Shown: positions 16,162-23,633, counted from the stretch's first letter. The stretch: 23,633 bases of DNA from an uncultured Campylobacter sp. (GCF_937890585.1 NZ_CALACG010000237.1:1-23633); one strand, 5' to 3'. The notes: generated by a model not told the origin, from the letters alone. Numbers and translations: made by a program.

Positions 16162-16901
16162 AAAGCTTTGCAAAGATCAACGTATTTTTGAAGGTAGTTG
16201 GCACCAGAGGCAACTACCACGAAATTTTGTCACGTTTTGTTCTTTGCGAGCAGCTTTTTGATGAAATTTATTTTAAAAAGTCAAATTCTTTTGCTATCGA
16301 ATGCGGCAACAAAGAGATAAAAGATAACATCATACAAAAAGCGATAAACGAGCTAAAAAGAGCTGGCTTTTCAAACGAGCTAGATGAGTTTTTTAGCTCT
16401 CAAAAAATCATCATCAACAAACAAATCCCAATAGGTGCTGGTCTAGGAGGAGGCAGTTCAAATGCCGCCACATTTTTACTTATGGTAAATGACGAGCTAA
16501 ATTTAAACATAAAACGCGAAAATTTGATGCAGATAGCCTCTAAAATCGGCGCAGATGTGGCCTTTTTTGTAAGTGGCTACAAGGCAGCAAATGTAAGCGG
16601 CATAGGCGAGATCATAGAAGAATTTGACGATGAAGTACCAAATTTAAATATCTTCACGCCAAATGTTTTTTGCTCCACACCGATGGTTTATCAAGAATTT
16701 AGAAGCAATTTCTTACAATACATAGACGTTAATGCTGCAAAAAAGATGCAAAATTTAAAGAGCAAAGAGCTACTTGAAATTTATAAAAACGAGGAGCTAA
16801 ACGATCTTTTTGCCCCATGCTTTAAGCTCTATCCACAGATGAATGAGTTTAGGGATAAATTTCTAAGCGGCAGCGGCAGTAGCGTATTTAGCGTAAAATA
16901 A
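16158..16901 (+). CDS. ispE: 4-diphosphocytidyl-2-C-methyl-D-erythritol kinase IspE
   Basis: A 247-residue GHMP-family kinase of the non-mevalonate isoprenoid pathway, which phosphorylates the 2-hydroxyl of CDP-methylerythritol. The N-terminus [13 protein letters not shown] carries the conserved Lys6. The ATP-binding glycine loop [14 protein letters not shown] is at 91-104, and [11 protein letters not shown] (130-140) holds the catalytic Asp133. The C-terminal [10 protein letters not shown] is the third GHMP motif. It is somewhat shorter than the E. coli enzyme but complete, since both terminal motifs are present. The start overlaps the csrA stop (ATGA). Confidence 0.95.
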   Translation: MKSFAKINVFLKVVGTRGNYHEILSRFVLCEQLFDEIYFKKSNSFAIECGNKEIKDNIIQKAINELKRAGFSNELDEFFSSQKIIINKQIPIGAGLGGGSSNAATFLLMVNDELNLNIKRENLMQIASKIGADVAFFVSGYKAANVSGIGEIIEEFDDEVPNLNIFTPNVFCSTPMVYQEFRSNFLQYIDVNAAKKMQNLKSKELLEIYKNEELNDLFAPCFKLYPQMNEFRDKFLSGSGSSVFSVK

Positions 16902-16912
16902 AAGGTAAAATT

Positions 16913-17368
16913 TTGATAAAAGATCTAGCAAAAAACAAGAAAGCTTTGCACGACTTTAGCATACTTGAGACCTTTGAGGCTGGCATCGTGCTAAAAGGCA
17001 GCGAGGTCAAGGCTCTAAGGGCTGGCAGAGCAAATTTAAAAGATAGCTTTGTGCGTGTCATAAAGGGTGAGCTTTTCTTACTAAACGCCCATATCAGCTA
17101 TCTTGAGACTACACACAGCGCATTTCGTCCAAACGAGCGAGCAGCCAGAAAACTTTTGATGCATAGAAAGCAGATCGATAAAATTTTCGGTCAAGTCTCA
17201 CAAGATGGGCTTACTTTGGTTGTTTTGGCACTTTATCTAAGCGATAAAAACATCGTAAAAGCAAGGCTAGCCCTTGCAAAAGGTAAAAATTTACACGACA
17301 AGCGCGAGACTTTAAAAAGACGTGAGGCGGACAAAGAGGCAAGAGCTGCCATAAAAAGATATGTTTAA
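16913..17368 (+). CDS. smpB: SsrA-binding protein SmpB
   Basis: A 151-residue partner of transfer-messenger RNA. It binds the tRNA-like part of tmRNA and loads it on stalled ribosomes, so that the incomplete protein is tagged and degraded. [34 protein letters not shown] (spread over about residues 4-37) and the basic C-terminal tail [20 protein letters not shown] are diagnostic. The start is TTG at 16913, with AAAGG 7 bases upstream. No ATG fits, since the conserved region begins at once. The gene lies 11 bases after ispE. A possible adaptor for the same pathway is encoded at 12549. Confidence 0.97.
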   Translation: MIKDLAKNKKALHDFSILETFEAGIVLKGSEVKALRAGRANLKDSFVRVIKGELFLLNAHISYLETTHSAFRPNERAARKLLMHRKQIDKIFGQVSQDGLTLVVLALYLSDKNIVKARLALAKGKNLHDKRETLKRREADKEARAAIKRYV

Positions 17369-17376
17369 GGAAGAAA

Positions 17377-17973
17377 ATGAAAAATTTAGTTGTACTTATC
17401 ATCGCACTTTTTGCATTTTTTGGTTGCGGGGAAGAGGAAAGCAGCAGAGCAACATTTAAAGAATTTGGTCCAAACGAAGAAGTTGCTCTAAAAGATGTAA
17501 GCGGCAAAGAGCTTACTTTGGTGCGTAAAAATGGCGGTTTTGCTATCAAAAATGACGAAAGTAAGGTATTAATGATAGATATTTTTGGTACATTTTGCCC
17601 ACCTTGCCAAAAAGAAGCGCCTGAGCTTACAAAATATCAAGTTGAAAATAAAGATAAATTTACACTTATAGGCCTTACTCATTTTGAAAATGTCACAGAT
17701 GAGTATGTTTTAAATGAATTTTTACAAAAATTTCACGCTTACTACTTCATCACAAATAACCAAAAGATAAATGATAGATTAGTCGAGCAGATCGTGCGTG
17801 ACATAGAGTACAAGCATGAGATATCACTCCCTTTTAAAGTCGTGCTAAAAAATGGCGAATACCAAATTTTAACAGACGTTGATAGCGGAAAATACGGCGT
17901 TAAATACTATCTAGGCGGCATAAAAGTCACAAAAATGAAAGAAGATTTGGCAAAAATCTATGAAACAAAGTAA
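17377..17973 (+). CDS. Thioredoxin-like (TlpA-type) lipoprotein
   Basis: A 198-residue periplasmic thiol-disulfide protein. Residues 1-16 are a hydrophobic signal with a lipobox-like end FFGC (Cys17), although Phe at -3 is unusual for a lipobox. A linker follows, then a thioredoxin fold with the redox motif CPPC at residues 74-77 (IFGTFCPPCQKEAPEL). The cis-proline segment is probably SLPFKVVLKNG. Such proteins reduce disulfides of exported proteins or cytochrome c precursors; the actual partner cannot be read from the sequence. AAGGAAG precedes the ATG, 8 bases after smpB, so it closes this operon. From memory it matches the position of C. jejuni Cj1106. Confidence 0.88.
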   Translation: MKNLVVLIIALFAFFGCGEEESSRATFKEFGPNEEVALKDVSGKELTLVRKNGGFAIKNDESKVLMIDIFGTFCPPCQKEAPELTKYQVENKDKFTLIGLTHFENVTDEYVLNEFLQKFHAYYFITNNQKINDRLVEQIVRDIEYKHEISLPFKVVLKNGEYQILTDVDSGKYGVKYYLGGIKVTKMKEDLAKIYETK

Positions 17974-17987
17974 ATTTGCCTTACATT

Positions 17988-18004
17988 TGGAACATCATTT
18001 GCTT
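17988..18004 (+). promoter_or_regulatory. Sigma54 (RpoN) promoter of flgB-flgC-fliE
   Basis: TGGAACATCATTTGCTT has GG at 17989-17990 and GC at 18001-18002, exactly the 12-base periodicity of sigma54 sites, and matches the Campylobacter form GGAA-N8-TTGCTT. Transcription would start near 18014, giving a 22-base leader to the flgB ATG. Confidence 0.9.
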
Positions 18005-18035
18005 ATAAATGTGTGAAATTTTAGAAGGACTTTAA

Positions 18036-18470
18036 ATGTTTGTTTTAGATAGATCAAAATCTAGCCCCCTTGTCGAATCAGCCCTTGCAGGCAGAGAACT
18101 ACGCCAAAAGCTCATCTCTGGCAACCTTGCAAATGTTGATACACCATTTTACAAGGCTAGAGATGTAAGATTTGAAGATGTTTTAAGAGAAAAAGCAAAT
18201 GAAATTTATAACGTTTCAGAGAGCAAAAAACTAAATTTAGCTAAAACAAACGAAGCGCACATGGCTGCGGTTGATTTTCCAAAAAGCGACACAGCTCAAA
18301 TTTTCTTGCGTGATGGTCACATGGCTAGAAATGACGCAAACACGGTTGATCTTGATGTTGAGACAACAGAAATGGGTAAAAACACAGTTATGATAAACGC
18401 CCTTGATAGCGCCTACAAGGCCCAGAACAATATCTTTAAAAGCGTAATAGACGCAAGTGCTAAGAACTAG
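18036..18470 (+). CDS. flgB: Flagellar basal-body rod protein FlgB
   Basis: A 144-residue proximal rod subunit, exported by the flagellar type III system and assembled in the periplasm. The N-terminal signature is SGNLANVDTPFYKARDVRFE (about 29-48), and the C-terminal helix carries EMGKNTVMINALDSAYKAQNN. Length is typical. The gene is first in the operon behind the sigma54 site. The leader has TAGAAGGACTT (18022-18032), where the ribosome site AAGGA is also a possible CsrA target. The stop lies 8 bases before the preferred flgC start. Confidence 0.96.
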   Translation: MFVLDRSKSSPLVESALAGRELRQKLISGNLANVDTPFYKARDVRFEDVLREKANEIYNVSESKKLNLAKTNEAHMAAVDFPKSDTAQIFLRDGHMARNDANTVDLDVETTEMGKNTVMINALDSAYKAQNNIFKSVIDASAKN

Positions 18471-18478
18471 GAGAGATG

Positions 18479-18979
18479 ATGTCATACTTAAATGATTTTG
18501 ATATTAGCGGATACGGACTAAGCGCGCAACGCTTCAGAATGAACATCATCAGCTCAAACATCGCAAACGCTCAAACCACAAGAACGGCTGAGGGCGGCCC
18601 TTACAGAAGGCAAGAGGTCATCTTTAAAGAGATGAACTTTGATAAAATTTTAAACGATCAACTTAAAAACTCACAAAGTTTGCTTGATTATGAAAATCCA
18701 CTCGATGACCCAAGTTCACCCAAAAACGCTCACCCTGCCCTAACTAGCGTGATCGTAGATAAAGTGGTGCGCGATGACAAGGATTTTCAACTAAAATACG
18801 ACCCTAGCCACCCGGACGCAAATGCAAATGGCTACGTCGCATTTCCAAATATAAATCCAGTCATCGAGATGGCTGACTTGCTTGAGGCGACAAGGGCTTA
18901 TCAAGCAAATGTAGCGTCATTTCAAAACGCAAAGACAATAGCACAAAGTGCGATATCACTTATTTCAGGACAAGCATAA
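18479..18979 (+). CDS. flgC: Flagellar basal-body rod protein FlgC
   Basis: A 166-residue rod subunit. The N-terminal motif is GYGLSAQRFRMNIISSNIAN, followed by AEGGPYRRQEV, and the C-terminus has MADLLEATRAYQANV with the helical end needed for rod assembly. Two ATGs stand side by side (18476 and 18479). I chose 18479 because AGGAGAG ends right against 18476, leaving it no spacing, and because FlgC proteins usually open directly with MSYL-type sequence. The stop overlaps the fliE ATG by one base (TAATG). Confidence 0.95.
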   Translation: MSYLNDFDISGYGLSAQRFRMNIISSNIANAQTTRTAEGGPYRRQEVIFKEMNFDKILNDQLKNSQSLLDYENPLDDPSSPKNAHPALTSVIVDKVVRDDKDFQLKYDPSHPDANANGYVAFPNINPVIEMADLLEATRAYQANVASFQNAKTIAQSAISLISGQA

Positions 18980-19272
18980 TGATAAATAGTATAAATTTAG
19001 ATAAGTTAAATAAAAACGAAAATTCAAACAAAATAGCAAAAGCAGGCGAAGAAGGCGGCTTTGAAAACGCATTAAACGACTCTTTAAAAGAGCTAAACAA
19101 GGTTCAAATAAACGCCGATAAAGCCATCGCAGACCTTGCAACTGGCGAGGTAAAAGACTTGCACCAAGCAGCTATCGCGATAGGCAAAGCAGAGACTAGT
19201 ATGAAGCTTATGCTAGAAATTCGCAACAAAGCGCTAAGCGCGTACAAAGAAATTTCAAGAACGCAAATTTAA
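18979..19272 (+). CDS. fliE: Flagellar hook-basal body protein FliE
   Basis: A 97-residue adaptor that joins the MS ring to the proximal rod. The N-terminal half is polar and unordered in appearance (DKLNKNENSNK). The C-terminal helices carry the FliE signature LKELNKVQINADKAIADLATGEVKDLHQAAIAIGKAE and end with MLEIRNKALSAYKEI. Typical in length and order after flgC, and coupled to it by a one-base overlap. Confidence 0.95.
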   Translation: MINSINLDKLNKNENSNKIAKAGEEGGFENALNDSLKELNKVQINADKAIADLATGEVKDLHQAAIAIGKAETSMKLMLEIRNKALSAYKEISRTQI

Positions 19273-19280
19273 GCCATTGA

Positions 19281-21113
19281 ATGAATTCCAGAAAATCAAA
19301 AATAACCATACTCTTTTTATTAATTACTTTTGGAATTTCAATCTTTGTGCTTGTTATTTTTTATAGAGCAAGCATCGAGCGAAAGCTTCCTAAGCTTCAA
19401 ACAAGTGACGTAAATACCGCAATCCGTGGCAACATCGTCACGAAAGACGGCTTTAGCATCTCATCAAGCCAAAAACTCTACAAAGTGATGCTTGACACCA
19501 GAAATATCGATCCAAATAAAAAAGAGATGTTTATCAAGCTCTACTCGCTTTACAGCAGTGACGATCCAAACAAAGTAAGAAAGATCATAAACGGCACAAA
19601 AGGTCTTGTCACGCTCTCTTACAGCATCGATGCAAAGGGCGCTACCTATCTTCAGGAGCTTTCAAGAAAGTTAAACCGCAAAGGCATTTTGATCTCATAT
19701 CTTGACCCAAAAACTGGCCTTGCCTCATTTCAAGGTATGCGCGTGATGGAGAGCGGTCAAAACCGCAAATTTATGTCAAAAGACGCCCTTACGCCAGCCA
19801 TTGGTTACGTGAGTAAAACAGAGAGCGACGCACTTACTAAAAGCAAAGGTGTAAAAGGACTTGAGAGATACTACGAGGACTACCTAGCTCCGATACAAAA
19901 CGCCAAAATCCTTGGCCCACGCGATATTGGCAACAATATAATCTTAACCAGTGATTCAAATTTAGCAACAAGAGTTGATGGCTATAACGCAGTGCTTTCT
20001 ATACCGCTTAAATTTCAAACCAAGCTAGAGCAAATTTTAGATGAAAAACGTGAATTTCTAGATGCAAAAGAGCTAATCATCTGCATAATGAATAGCAAAA
20101 ATGGAGAAATTCTAGCCCTAGCTTCTAGCTCAAGATATGATCCATCAAATATAAGAAAGCAAGATTACAGCGCGCTAAATTCGAGCGCAAGCGAGTATGC
20201 ATACGAGGTTGGATCGGTTTTTAAGCCATTTATCTTCTCCATACTGCTTCAAGAAAAAAAAGTAAATCCTTTTGAGCTAGTAAATACCTATAATGGTCGC
20301 TATCAGCTAGGCAAAAGGATCATCAAAGATACCCACCCAGAGCCTTTTATGAGCGCTGAAGACATCATCGTGCACAGTTCAAACATCGGCATGATCCAGC
20401 TAGTAGAACGCCTAAATGGTCCCCAAATTTATCAAGGGCTTTTAAATTTTGGCTTTTCAAGAAAGACTGGCATCGACCTGCCATACGAGCAAGTGGGCAT
20501 GATGCCAACGGTTACAAAACTAAACTCATTGACCTATAAAGCGACAGTTAGCTACGGATACGGCCTGCAAGCGACATTTATGCAGCTTTTAAAAGCCTTT
20601 AACACCTTTAACAACAAAGGCATCGAGGTGACGCCACGCATGGTGGCATATCTTGAGCGAAATGGCAAGCGCTACGATCTGCCAAAAGCAGAGCCAGCAC
20701 AGGTCATCTCGCAAGAGACCGCAAAGATAATGAAGAGAATTTTGATAAAAACGGTTGAAAAAGGTACTGGCTTAAAGGCATTTACACCAGGTCTTGAGAT
20801 AGGCGGTAAAACTGGCACCGCGCACATCGCTTCTGGCAAAGGCGGATATAGCAACACCTATAACGGCTCCTTTTTTGGCTTCGTAAATGACACAAGAGGC
20901 AACAGCTACACCATAGGCGTTTTAGCAAGAGACCCTAAAAAGCCTTACTACTACTTTGGTGCGCAAAGTGCGTTGCCGACATTTAAAAAGGCCGTTGATC
21001 TAATGGTTGAAGATGGCTATTTATTCCCAGATCCTAATGTCATAGCTGAGTTTGAAGCTAAAAAAGACAAGCTCAAAAACGACAAAGCAAAGCAAAAACC
21101 AGCTTTAGATTAA
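19281..21113 (+). CDS. ftsI: Division transpeptidase, class B penicillin-binding protein FtsI/PBP3 type
   Basis: A 610-residue inner-membrane protein that cross-links septal peptidoglycan. A short cytoplasmic start and one membrane helix (about 9-29) lead into the pedestal domain, with the RGNIVTKDG motif at 49-57. The transpeptidase domain shows the active-site SVFK (Ser312, Lys315), SSN (366-368) and KTG (510-512). The tail is lysine-rich. It follows fliE by 8 bases and has no clear Shine-Dalgarno before its ATG (TTAAGCCATTGAATG). It may depend on reading from fliE, or on an internal promoter I cannot pin down. From memory this is pbpB (Cj0525c), which has the same flagellar neighbours in C. 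jejuni. Confidence 0.93.
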   Translation: MNSRKSKITILFLLITFGISIFVLVIFYRASIERKLPKLQTSDVNTAIRGNIVTKDGFSISSSQKLYKVMLDTRNIDPNKKEMFIKLYSLYSSDDPNKVRKIINGTKGLVTLSYSIDAKGATYLQELSRKLNRKGILISYLDPKTGLASFQGMRVMESGQNRKFMSKDALTPAIGYVSKTESDALTKSKGVKGLERYYEDYLAPIQNAKILGPRDIGNNIILTSDSNLATRVDGYNAVLSIPLKFQTKLEQILDEKREFLDAKELIICIMNSKNGEILALASSSRYDPSNIRKQDYSALNSSASEYAYEVGSVFKPFIFSILLQEKKVNPFELVNTYNGRYQLGKRIIKDTHPEPFMSAEDIIVHSSNIGMIQLVERLNGPQIYQGLLNFGFSRKTGIDLPYEQVGMMPTVTKLNSLTYKATVSYGYGLQATFMQLLKAFNTFNNKGIEVTPRMVAYLERNGKRYDLPKAEPAQVISQETAKIMKRILIKTVEKGTGLKAFTPGLEIGGKTGTAHIASGKGGYSNTYNGSFFGFVNDTRGNSYTIGVLARDPKKPYYYFGAQSALPTFKKAVDLMVEDGYLFPDPNVIAEFEAKKDKLKNDKAKQKPALD

Positions 21114-21170
21114 ATTTAACTTCTAAGATATAAATATTAAATTTCAAATTTAGAGTTTAAAGTAGAAATT

Positions 21171-21197
21171 TGGATCTAGGCAAGTGGCCTAAATCCA
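21171..21197. terminator. Hairpin between ftsI and the convergent 21202 gene
   Basis: TGGATCTAGGC (21171-21181) pairs with GCCTAAATCCA (21187-21197) apart from one C-A mismatch, around an AAGTG loop. It lies 5 bases after the stop of the minus-strand gene and 58 bases after ftsI. T-rich tracts on both sides are only moderate, so the terminator role is likely but not certain. Confidence 0.6.
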
Positions 21198-21201
21198 GAA
21201 T

Positions 21202-21663
21202 TTATGCAAGTCCAAGTTCATTTAAGACAGAGCTTAAATTTACAGAATTATTTGTATTTTTGCCAAGGCTATTTTGCTTCTCAAGCAGTGTTTGGCTCGT
21301 AAGTGCCATGTTTAGCTCTTTGCGGTAGTCACTTAAAATTTTATCCATGATTTTAAGTAGCTCATTTTTTTGATCCTGCGTTTTGGTCGGATCATTTATG
21401 CTTAAAAGCTCGGTCAGCTCCTCTTTTTTCTTAGCTATCTTATCCTCGATCTTGTTAGAATTTAGCTCGTTGATAAAGCCAGCAGCTCCGACCTCTGTAA
21501 GCCTTTTTTTAAACTGCTCAAGCTTGTCAGAAATTTTCGCCTCACTCGTGATCTTATCAAGCGTAAGACTTAAAATTTCATCAAAACTATTTTTTTTATC
21601 TTTAGCTTTGCTAGAGCCTGACTGCAACAAATAATCGATAATATCGTTATTTTGTACTCTCAT
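21202..21663 (-). CDS. Unrecognised helical protein under a sigma54 promoter
   Basis: A 153-residue protein that I do not recognise. It has no signal peptide, membrane helix or cysteine. It is rich in Lys, Glu, Leu, Asn and Ser, and long stretches (about 38-62, and 68-130 with a polar break near 87-97) look like amphipathic helices or coiled coil, for example IEDKIAKKKEELTELL. The start is the ATG at 21663, with AAAGGAG upstream. The gene is alone on the minus strand between convergent ftsI and the end of hemH, behind a sigma54 site of the flgB type. Size, composition and promoter suggest a flagellar export chaperone, a small structural or an assembly protein, but no motif settles this. Confidence 0.8.
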   Translation of the reverse strand: MRVQNNDIIDYLLQSGSSKAKDKKNSFDEILSLTLDKITSEAKISDKLEQFKKRLTEVGAAGFINELNSNKIEDKIAKKKEELTELLSINDPTKTQDQKNELLKIMDKILSDYRKELNMALTSQTLLEKQNSLGKNTNNSVNLSSVLNELGLA

Positions 21664-21696
21664 ACATCTCCTTTTATTGATTGAGATGCACTATAT

Positions 21697-21714
21697 AAGC
21701 AAGTTTTATTCCTA
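21697..21714 (-). promoter_or_regulatory. Sigma54 promoter of the 21202-21663 gene
   Basis: On the minus strand the sequence reads TAGGAATAAAACTTGCTT, with GG at 21712-21711 and GC at 21700-21699, exactly 12 bases apart as in the flgB site. Both sites continue as TTGCTTATA. Transcription would start near 21688, 25 bases before the ATG. The -24 element overlaps the hemH stop codon. Confidence 0.8.
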
Positions 21715-22665
21715 AAGGCTAAATTCCCTAGCCGTTTTTGCCTTTTGTAGGATAAAACTAGCAAATTCATCGCTAAAATTTGGACAAGAGACGACTTTAT
21801 AAAAGCTAAAATTTAGCTCTTTAGCTATTTTTGCATACTCGATGACAAGCTCAAAAACCGTTTCAGAGTTGTCTAAACAAAAAGAGAGTGGATAGATAAG
21901 AGCTTTTTTATTTTCGCACTTTGCCAAAGCCTCGTTTAGTGATGGCTCTAGCCATTTAACTGGGCCAAGGCGTGACTGATATGCAAGGCTCACACCCTTA
22001 AAATTTAACCCCTGCTCTTTTAACATCTTAGTTAAAATTTGCACCTGTTCGTTTATGTGTTTTTCGTAGATATCGCCATTTTCTATGATCTTGCGAGGCA
22101 AAGAGTGAGCTGAAAAGATGAGGCTAATATCGCTTATTTTGGTATCTTTTACCGCTCCCTGGACATGAGAGATAATGATCTTATTGTAAGCATCATCATC
22201 ATAAAAGGTCCCGCAAAGTGAAATTTTAGCCTTTAAACTAAGCTCATTGGCAGCTTTTTTAAAGCTATCTAAGCTTGAAGATATCGTAGTTGTTGAGTGC
22301 TGCGGATAGAGCGGGAAAAGCACTATCTCATCAAAATTTTCATACTTTTTTAGCACCTCTTTTGTAAATGGCGAAGTATAGTTCATCGCAAAATCAACCG
22401 CGTCAAATTTATTTTGCAAGCTTGAAATTTTCTCGCAAAGCTTTGCTGTAAGCTCGCAAAGTGGCGACTTGCCGCCTATTTGGTTGCAGTTGTGCTGGGC
22501 TGATTTTAGTCTGCCTTTTGTGATCATAAAAGCCACAAATTTTCTTATAAATTTATTTTTTATCCCCAAAATATATGGGTCATTAAACATATTTGTTAAA
22601 AAAATTTCCACGTCGTCAAGGCTGTTTGCACCGCCCATATTTAAAAGTAAAAGCGCCTTTTTCAT
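21712..22665 (-). CDS. hemH: Ferrochelatase HemH
   Basis: A 317-residue enzyme that inserts ferrous iron into protoporphyrin IX, the last step of haem synthesis, at the membrane surface. Signatures are LLLLNMGGANSLDDVEIFL at the start, VLFPLYPQHSTTT in the middle, and the metal-site histidine in FSAHSLP (His187). The partner acid is Glu268 in CLDNSETVFEL. Length is typical. I chose the ATG at 22665, which overlaps the stop of the upstream gene as TGATG. The frame also allows TTG at 22668, one codon earlier. Confidence 0.95.
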   Translation of the reverse strand: MKKALLLLNMGGANSLDDVEIFLTNMFNDPYILGIKNKFIRKFVAFMITKGRLKSAQHNCNQIGGKSPLCELTAKLCEKISSLQNKFDAVDFAMNYTSPFTKEVLKKYENFDEIVLFPLYPQHSTTTISSSLDSFKKAANELSLKAKISLCGTFYDDDAYNKIIISHVQGAVKDTKISDISLIFSAHSLPRKIIENGDIYEKHINEQVQILTKMLKEQGLNFKGVSLAYQSRLGPVKWLEPSLNEALAKCENKKALIYPLSFCLDNSETVFELVIEYAKIAKELNFSFYKVVSCPNFSDEFASFILQKAKTAREFSL

Positions 22666-23534
22666 CAAAATAGCTCTTTTATCTTGATCACATCGTCTAT
22701 GTCTGAGAGCTCGCTACTTTCGCCGCTTTGGCAAAGGCCATAAAACGCCTCGTACTGCGTCTTTAGCTCGTTATTGTTTGAGTCTATTTTTAAATTCATC
22801 TGGCCGTTTTCATTTACTTGATGTAGCTTGTAGTCTATGAGATCGCCAAAATAGACGCCATTTTTTGCATTTATCTCTATCTTAAATCTCTCAAGCGAGC
22901 CACAAAACGAATTTGTGATATGCACTAAAATTTGGTTTTTACTCTTAAAGCTGATCGCCACATTATCGGCACTCTTGGCGTTTGTCTTGTTTGTTTGAGT
23001 GTAATAAAAGTCACTAACTTCTGAATTTATGATGTTTTTAGCTAGGTCGATGTCTGAAACAGAGAGCTCATTTATGATATTTCCATCGCAAAGTGGCTTA
23101 AAATGAGCGATCGAGATGCTGTAAATTTCATCCTCTTTTAAAAGTGCCTTTTTAAGCGAAACGATGGTTGGATTAAAACGCTCAGAAATTCCAGTGCAAA
23201 CCCTAGTTTTGTTTGTTTTGGCAGCATATTTTATCTCTTTAAGATCGGCGATATTTTTAAAAACTGGGCGTGAGATAAGGATATTTTGGCAGTATTTTGC
23301 GCACTGACAAAAGGCCTCCACCATCTCCTCTCTTGGCGAGCAAAGCACGACTGCTTGGGGTTGAGCAACCTCTATAAATTCTTTAAAATCAGTATAAAAA
23401 TCAGCTCTGCAAAACTCGTCACTGTTCTCTTTGTCAAAAATGCCACAAATTTCAAACTCATTTGAGCGTCTTAGCTCTAAATAATGCTTTTTGCCAGTGC
23501 TGCAATAGCCGATAATGCCGATTTTTAGCTTCAC
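22665..23534 (-). CDS. Gfo/Idh/MocA-type protein with degenerate catalytic motif
   Basis: A protein of about 289 residues with an N-terminal Rossmann fold (KIGIIGYCSTGKKH, GxxGxxxxG type) and a C-terminal domain of the Gfo/Idh/MocA family, marked by GISERFNPTIVSLKKAL. Members are NAD(P)-dependent sugar or cyclitol oxidoreductases, and some are biliverdin reductases. Here the usual EKP motif, whose Lys is catalytic, reads SRP (ISRPVFKN), so activity is doubtful. The start is probably GTG at 23534, with AAAGGG 5 bases upstream. GTG at 23540 directly abuts that site and has no spacing. It overlaps hemH by one base. From memory C. jejuni has the same pair (Cj0504c-Cj0503c). The substrate is unknown. 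Confidence 0.85.
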   Translation of the reverse strand: MKLKIGIIGYCSTGKKHYLELRRSNEFEICGIFDKENSDEFCRADFYTDFKEFIEVAQPQAVVLCSPREEMVEAFCQCAKYCQNILISRPVFKNIADLKEIKYAAKTNKTRVCTGISERFNPTIVSLKKALLKEDEIYSISIAHFKPLCDGNIINELSVSDIDLAKNIINSEVSDFYYTQTNKTNAKSADNVAISFKSKNQILVHITNSFCGSLERFKIEINAKNGVYFGDLIDYKLHQVNENGQMNLKIDSNNNELKTQYEAFYGLCQSGESSELSDIDDVIKIKELF

Positions 23535-23567
23535 ATTCACCCTTTAAAACTTTAGAAATTTTTAATT

Positions 23568-23573
23568 ATTTTA
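23568..23573 (-). promoter_or_regulatory. Candidate -10 box for the oxidoreductase-hemH pair
   Basis: TAAAAT on the minus strand lies 34 bases before GTG 23534 in a very AT-rich stretch. It is weakly supported, since such hexamers are frequent here. Confidence 0.3.
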
Positions 23574-23604
23574 TTTACAAATCGCTTTTAAATAGATAAA
23601 ACAA

Positions 23605-23625
23605 GATATTCATTTTCAAAATATC
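23605..23625. repeat. AT-rich dyad upstream of the oxidoreductase-hemH pair
   Basis: GATATT (23605-23610) and AATATC (23620-23625) form an inverted repeat around 9 bases, 32 bases upstream of the candidate -10. It could be an operator, loosely of the Fur-box kind (GATAAT repeats), but it is short enough to occur by chance. Confidence 0.25.
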
Positions 23626-23633
23626 ACTATTTT

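Noticed and set aside
1..23633. Mobile elements, CRISPR array, tRNA or rRNA
   Set aside because: No transposase, integrase, direct-repeat array, tRNA cloverleaf or rRNA-like sequence was noticed, and nearly all sequence is explained by housekeeping and flagellar genes.

Overview
This window looks like chromosomal core DNA from a Campylobacter, most likely of the C. concisus group. The species is a guess from base composition and protein style. The genus rests on three things: AT-rich sequence full of AAATTT runs, epsilonproteobacterial promoter style (TGNTAAAAT -10 boxes, GGAA-N8-TTGCTT sigma54 sites), and gene order. From memory, that order matches three separate C. jejuni blocks: Cj1090c-Cj1106, flgB-flgC-fliE-pbpB (Cj0528c-Cj0525c) and hemH-oxidoreductase (Cj0503c-Cj0504c). 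I see no insertion sequence, prophage, CRISPR array, tRNA or rRNA, and no gene-free stretch over 300 bases.

Layout. (1) 1-6715, minus strand: one tight operon reading yajC-secD-secF-(four-helix membrane protein)-leuS-lptE-(probable GGDEF-family protein, cut by the left edge). It combines Sec export, leucyl-tRNA charging and LPS assembly. (2) 6688-7983, plus: lnt, whose 5' end overlaps yajC head to head. A terminator hairpin separates it from convergent metK (8026-9231, minus). (3) 9370-10737, plus: sstT, divergent from metK, with its own strong terminator. (4) 10826-12998: pepF and a small protein that I read as SspB-like. (5) 13050-17973: UvrD-type helicase-truB-csrA-ispE-smpB-thioredoxin-like lipoprotein, a compact chain with start/stop overlaps. 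(6) 18036-21113: flgB-flgC-fliE behind a canonical sigma54 promoter, followed after 8 bp by the division transpeptidase ftsI (pbpB). (7) 21202-21663, minus: an unrecognised helical protein with its own sigma54 promoter. (8) 21712-23534, minus: a Gfo/Idh/MocA-type protein and hemH, overlapping by one base.

How they work together. Several genes serve the envelope: SecDF-YajC drives export, Lnt finishes lipoprotein acylation, LptE is a lipoprotein of the LPS export machine, and the thioredoxin-like lipoprotein acts on periplasmic thiols. The flagellar rod genes lie just downstream of csrA, which regulates flagellar genes in this genus.

The two most interesting items are both small uncharacterised proteins. 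The 12549-12998 product resembles the ClpXP/ssrA-tag adaptor SspB and is encoded about 4 kb upstream of smpB. The 21202-21663 product is coiled-coil-like and appears to belong to the RpoN (flagellar) regulon.
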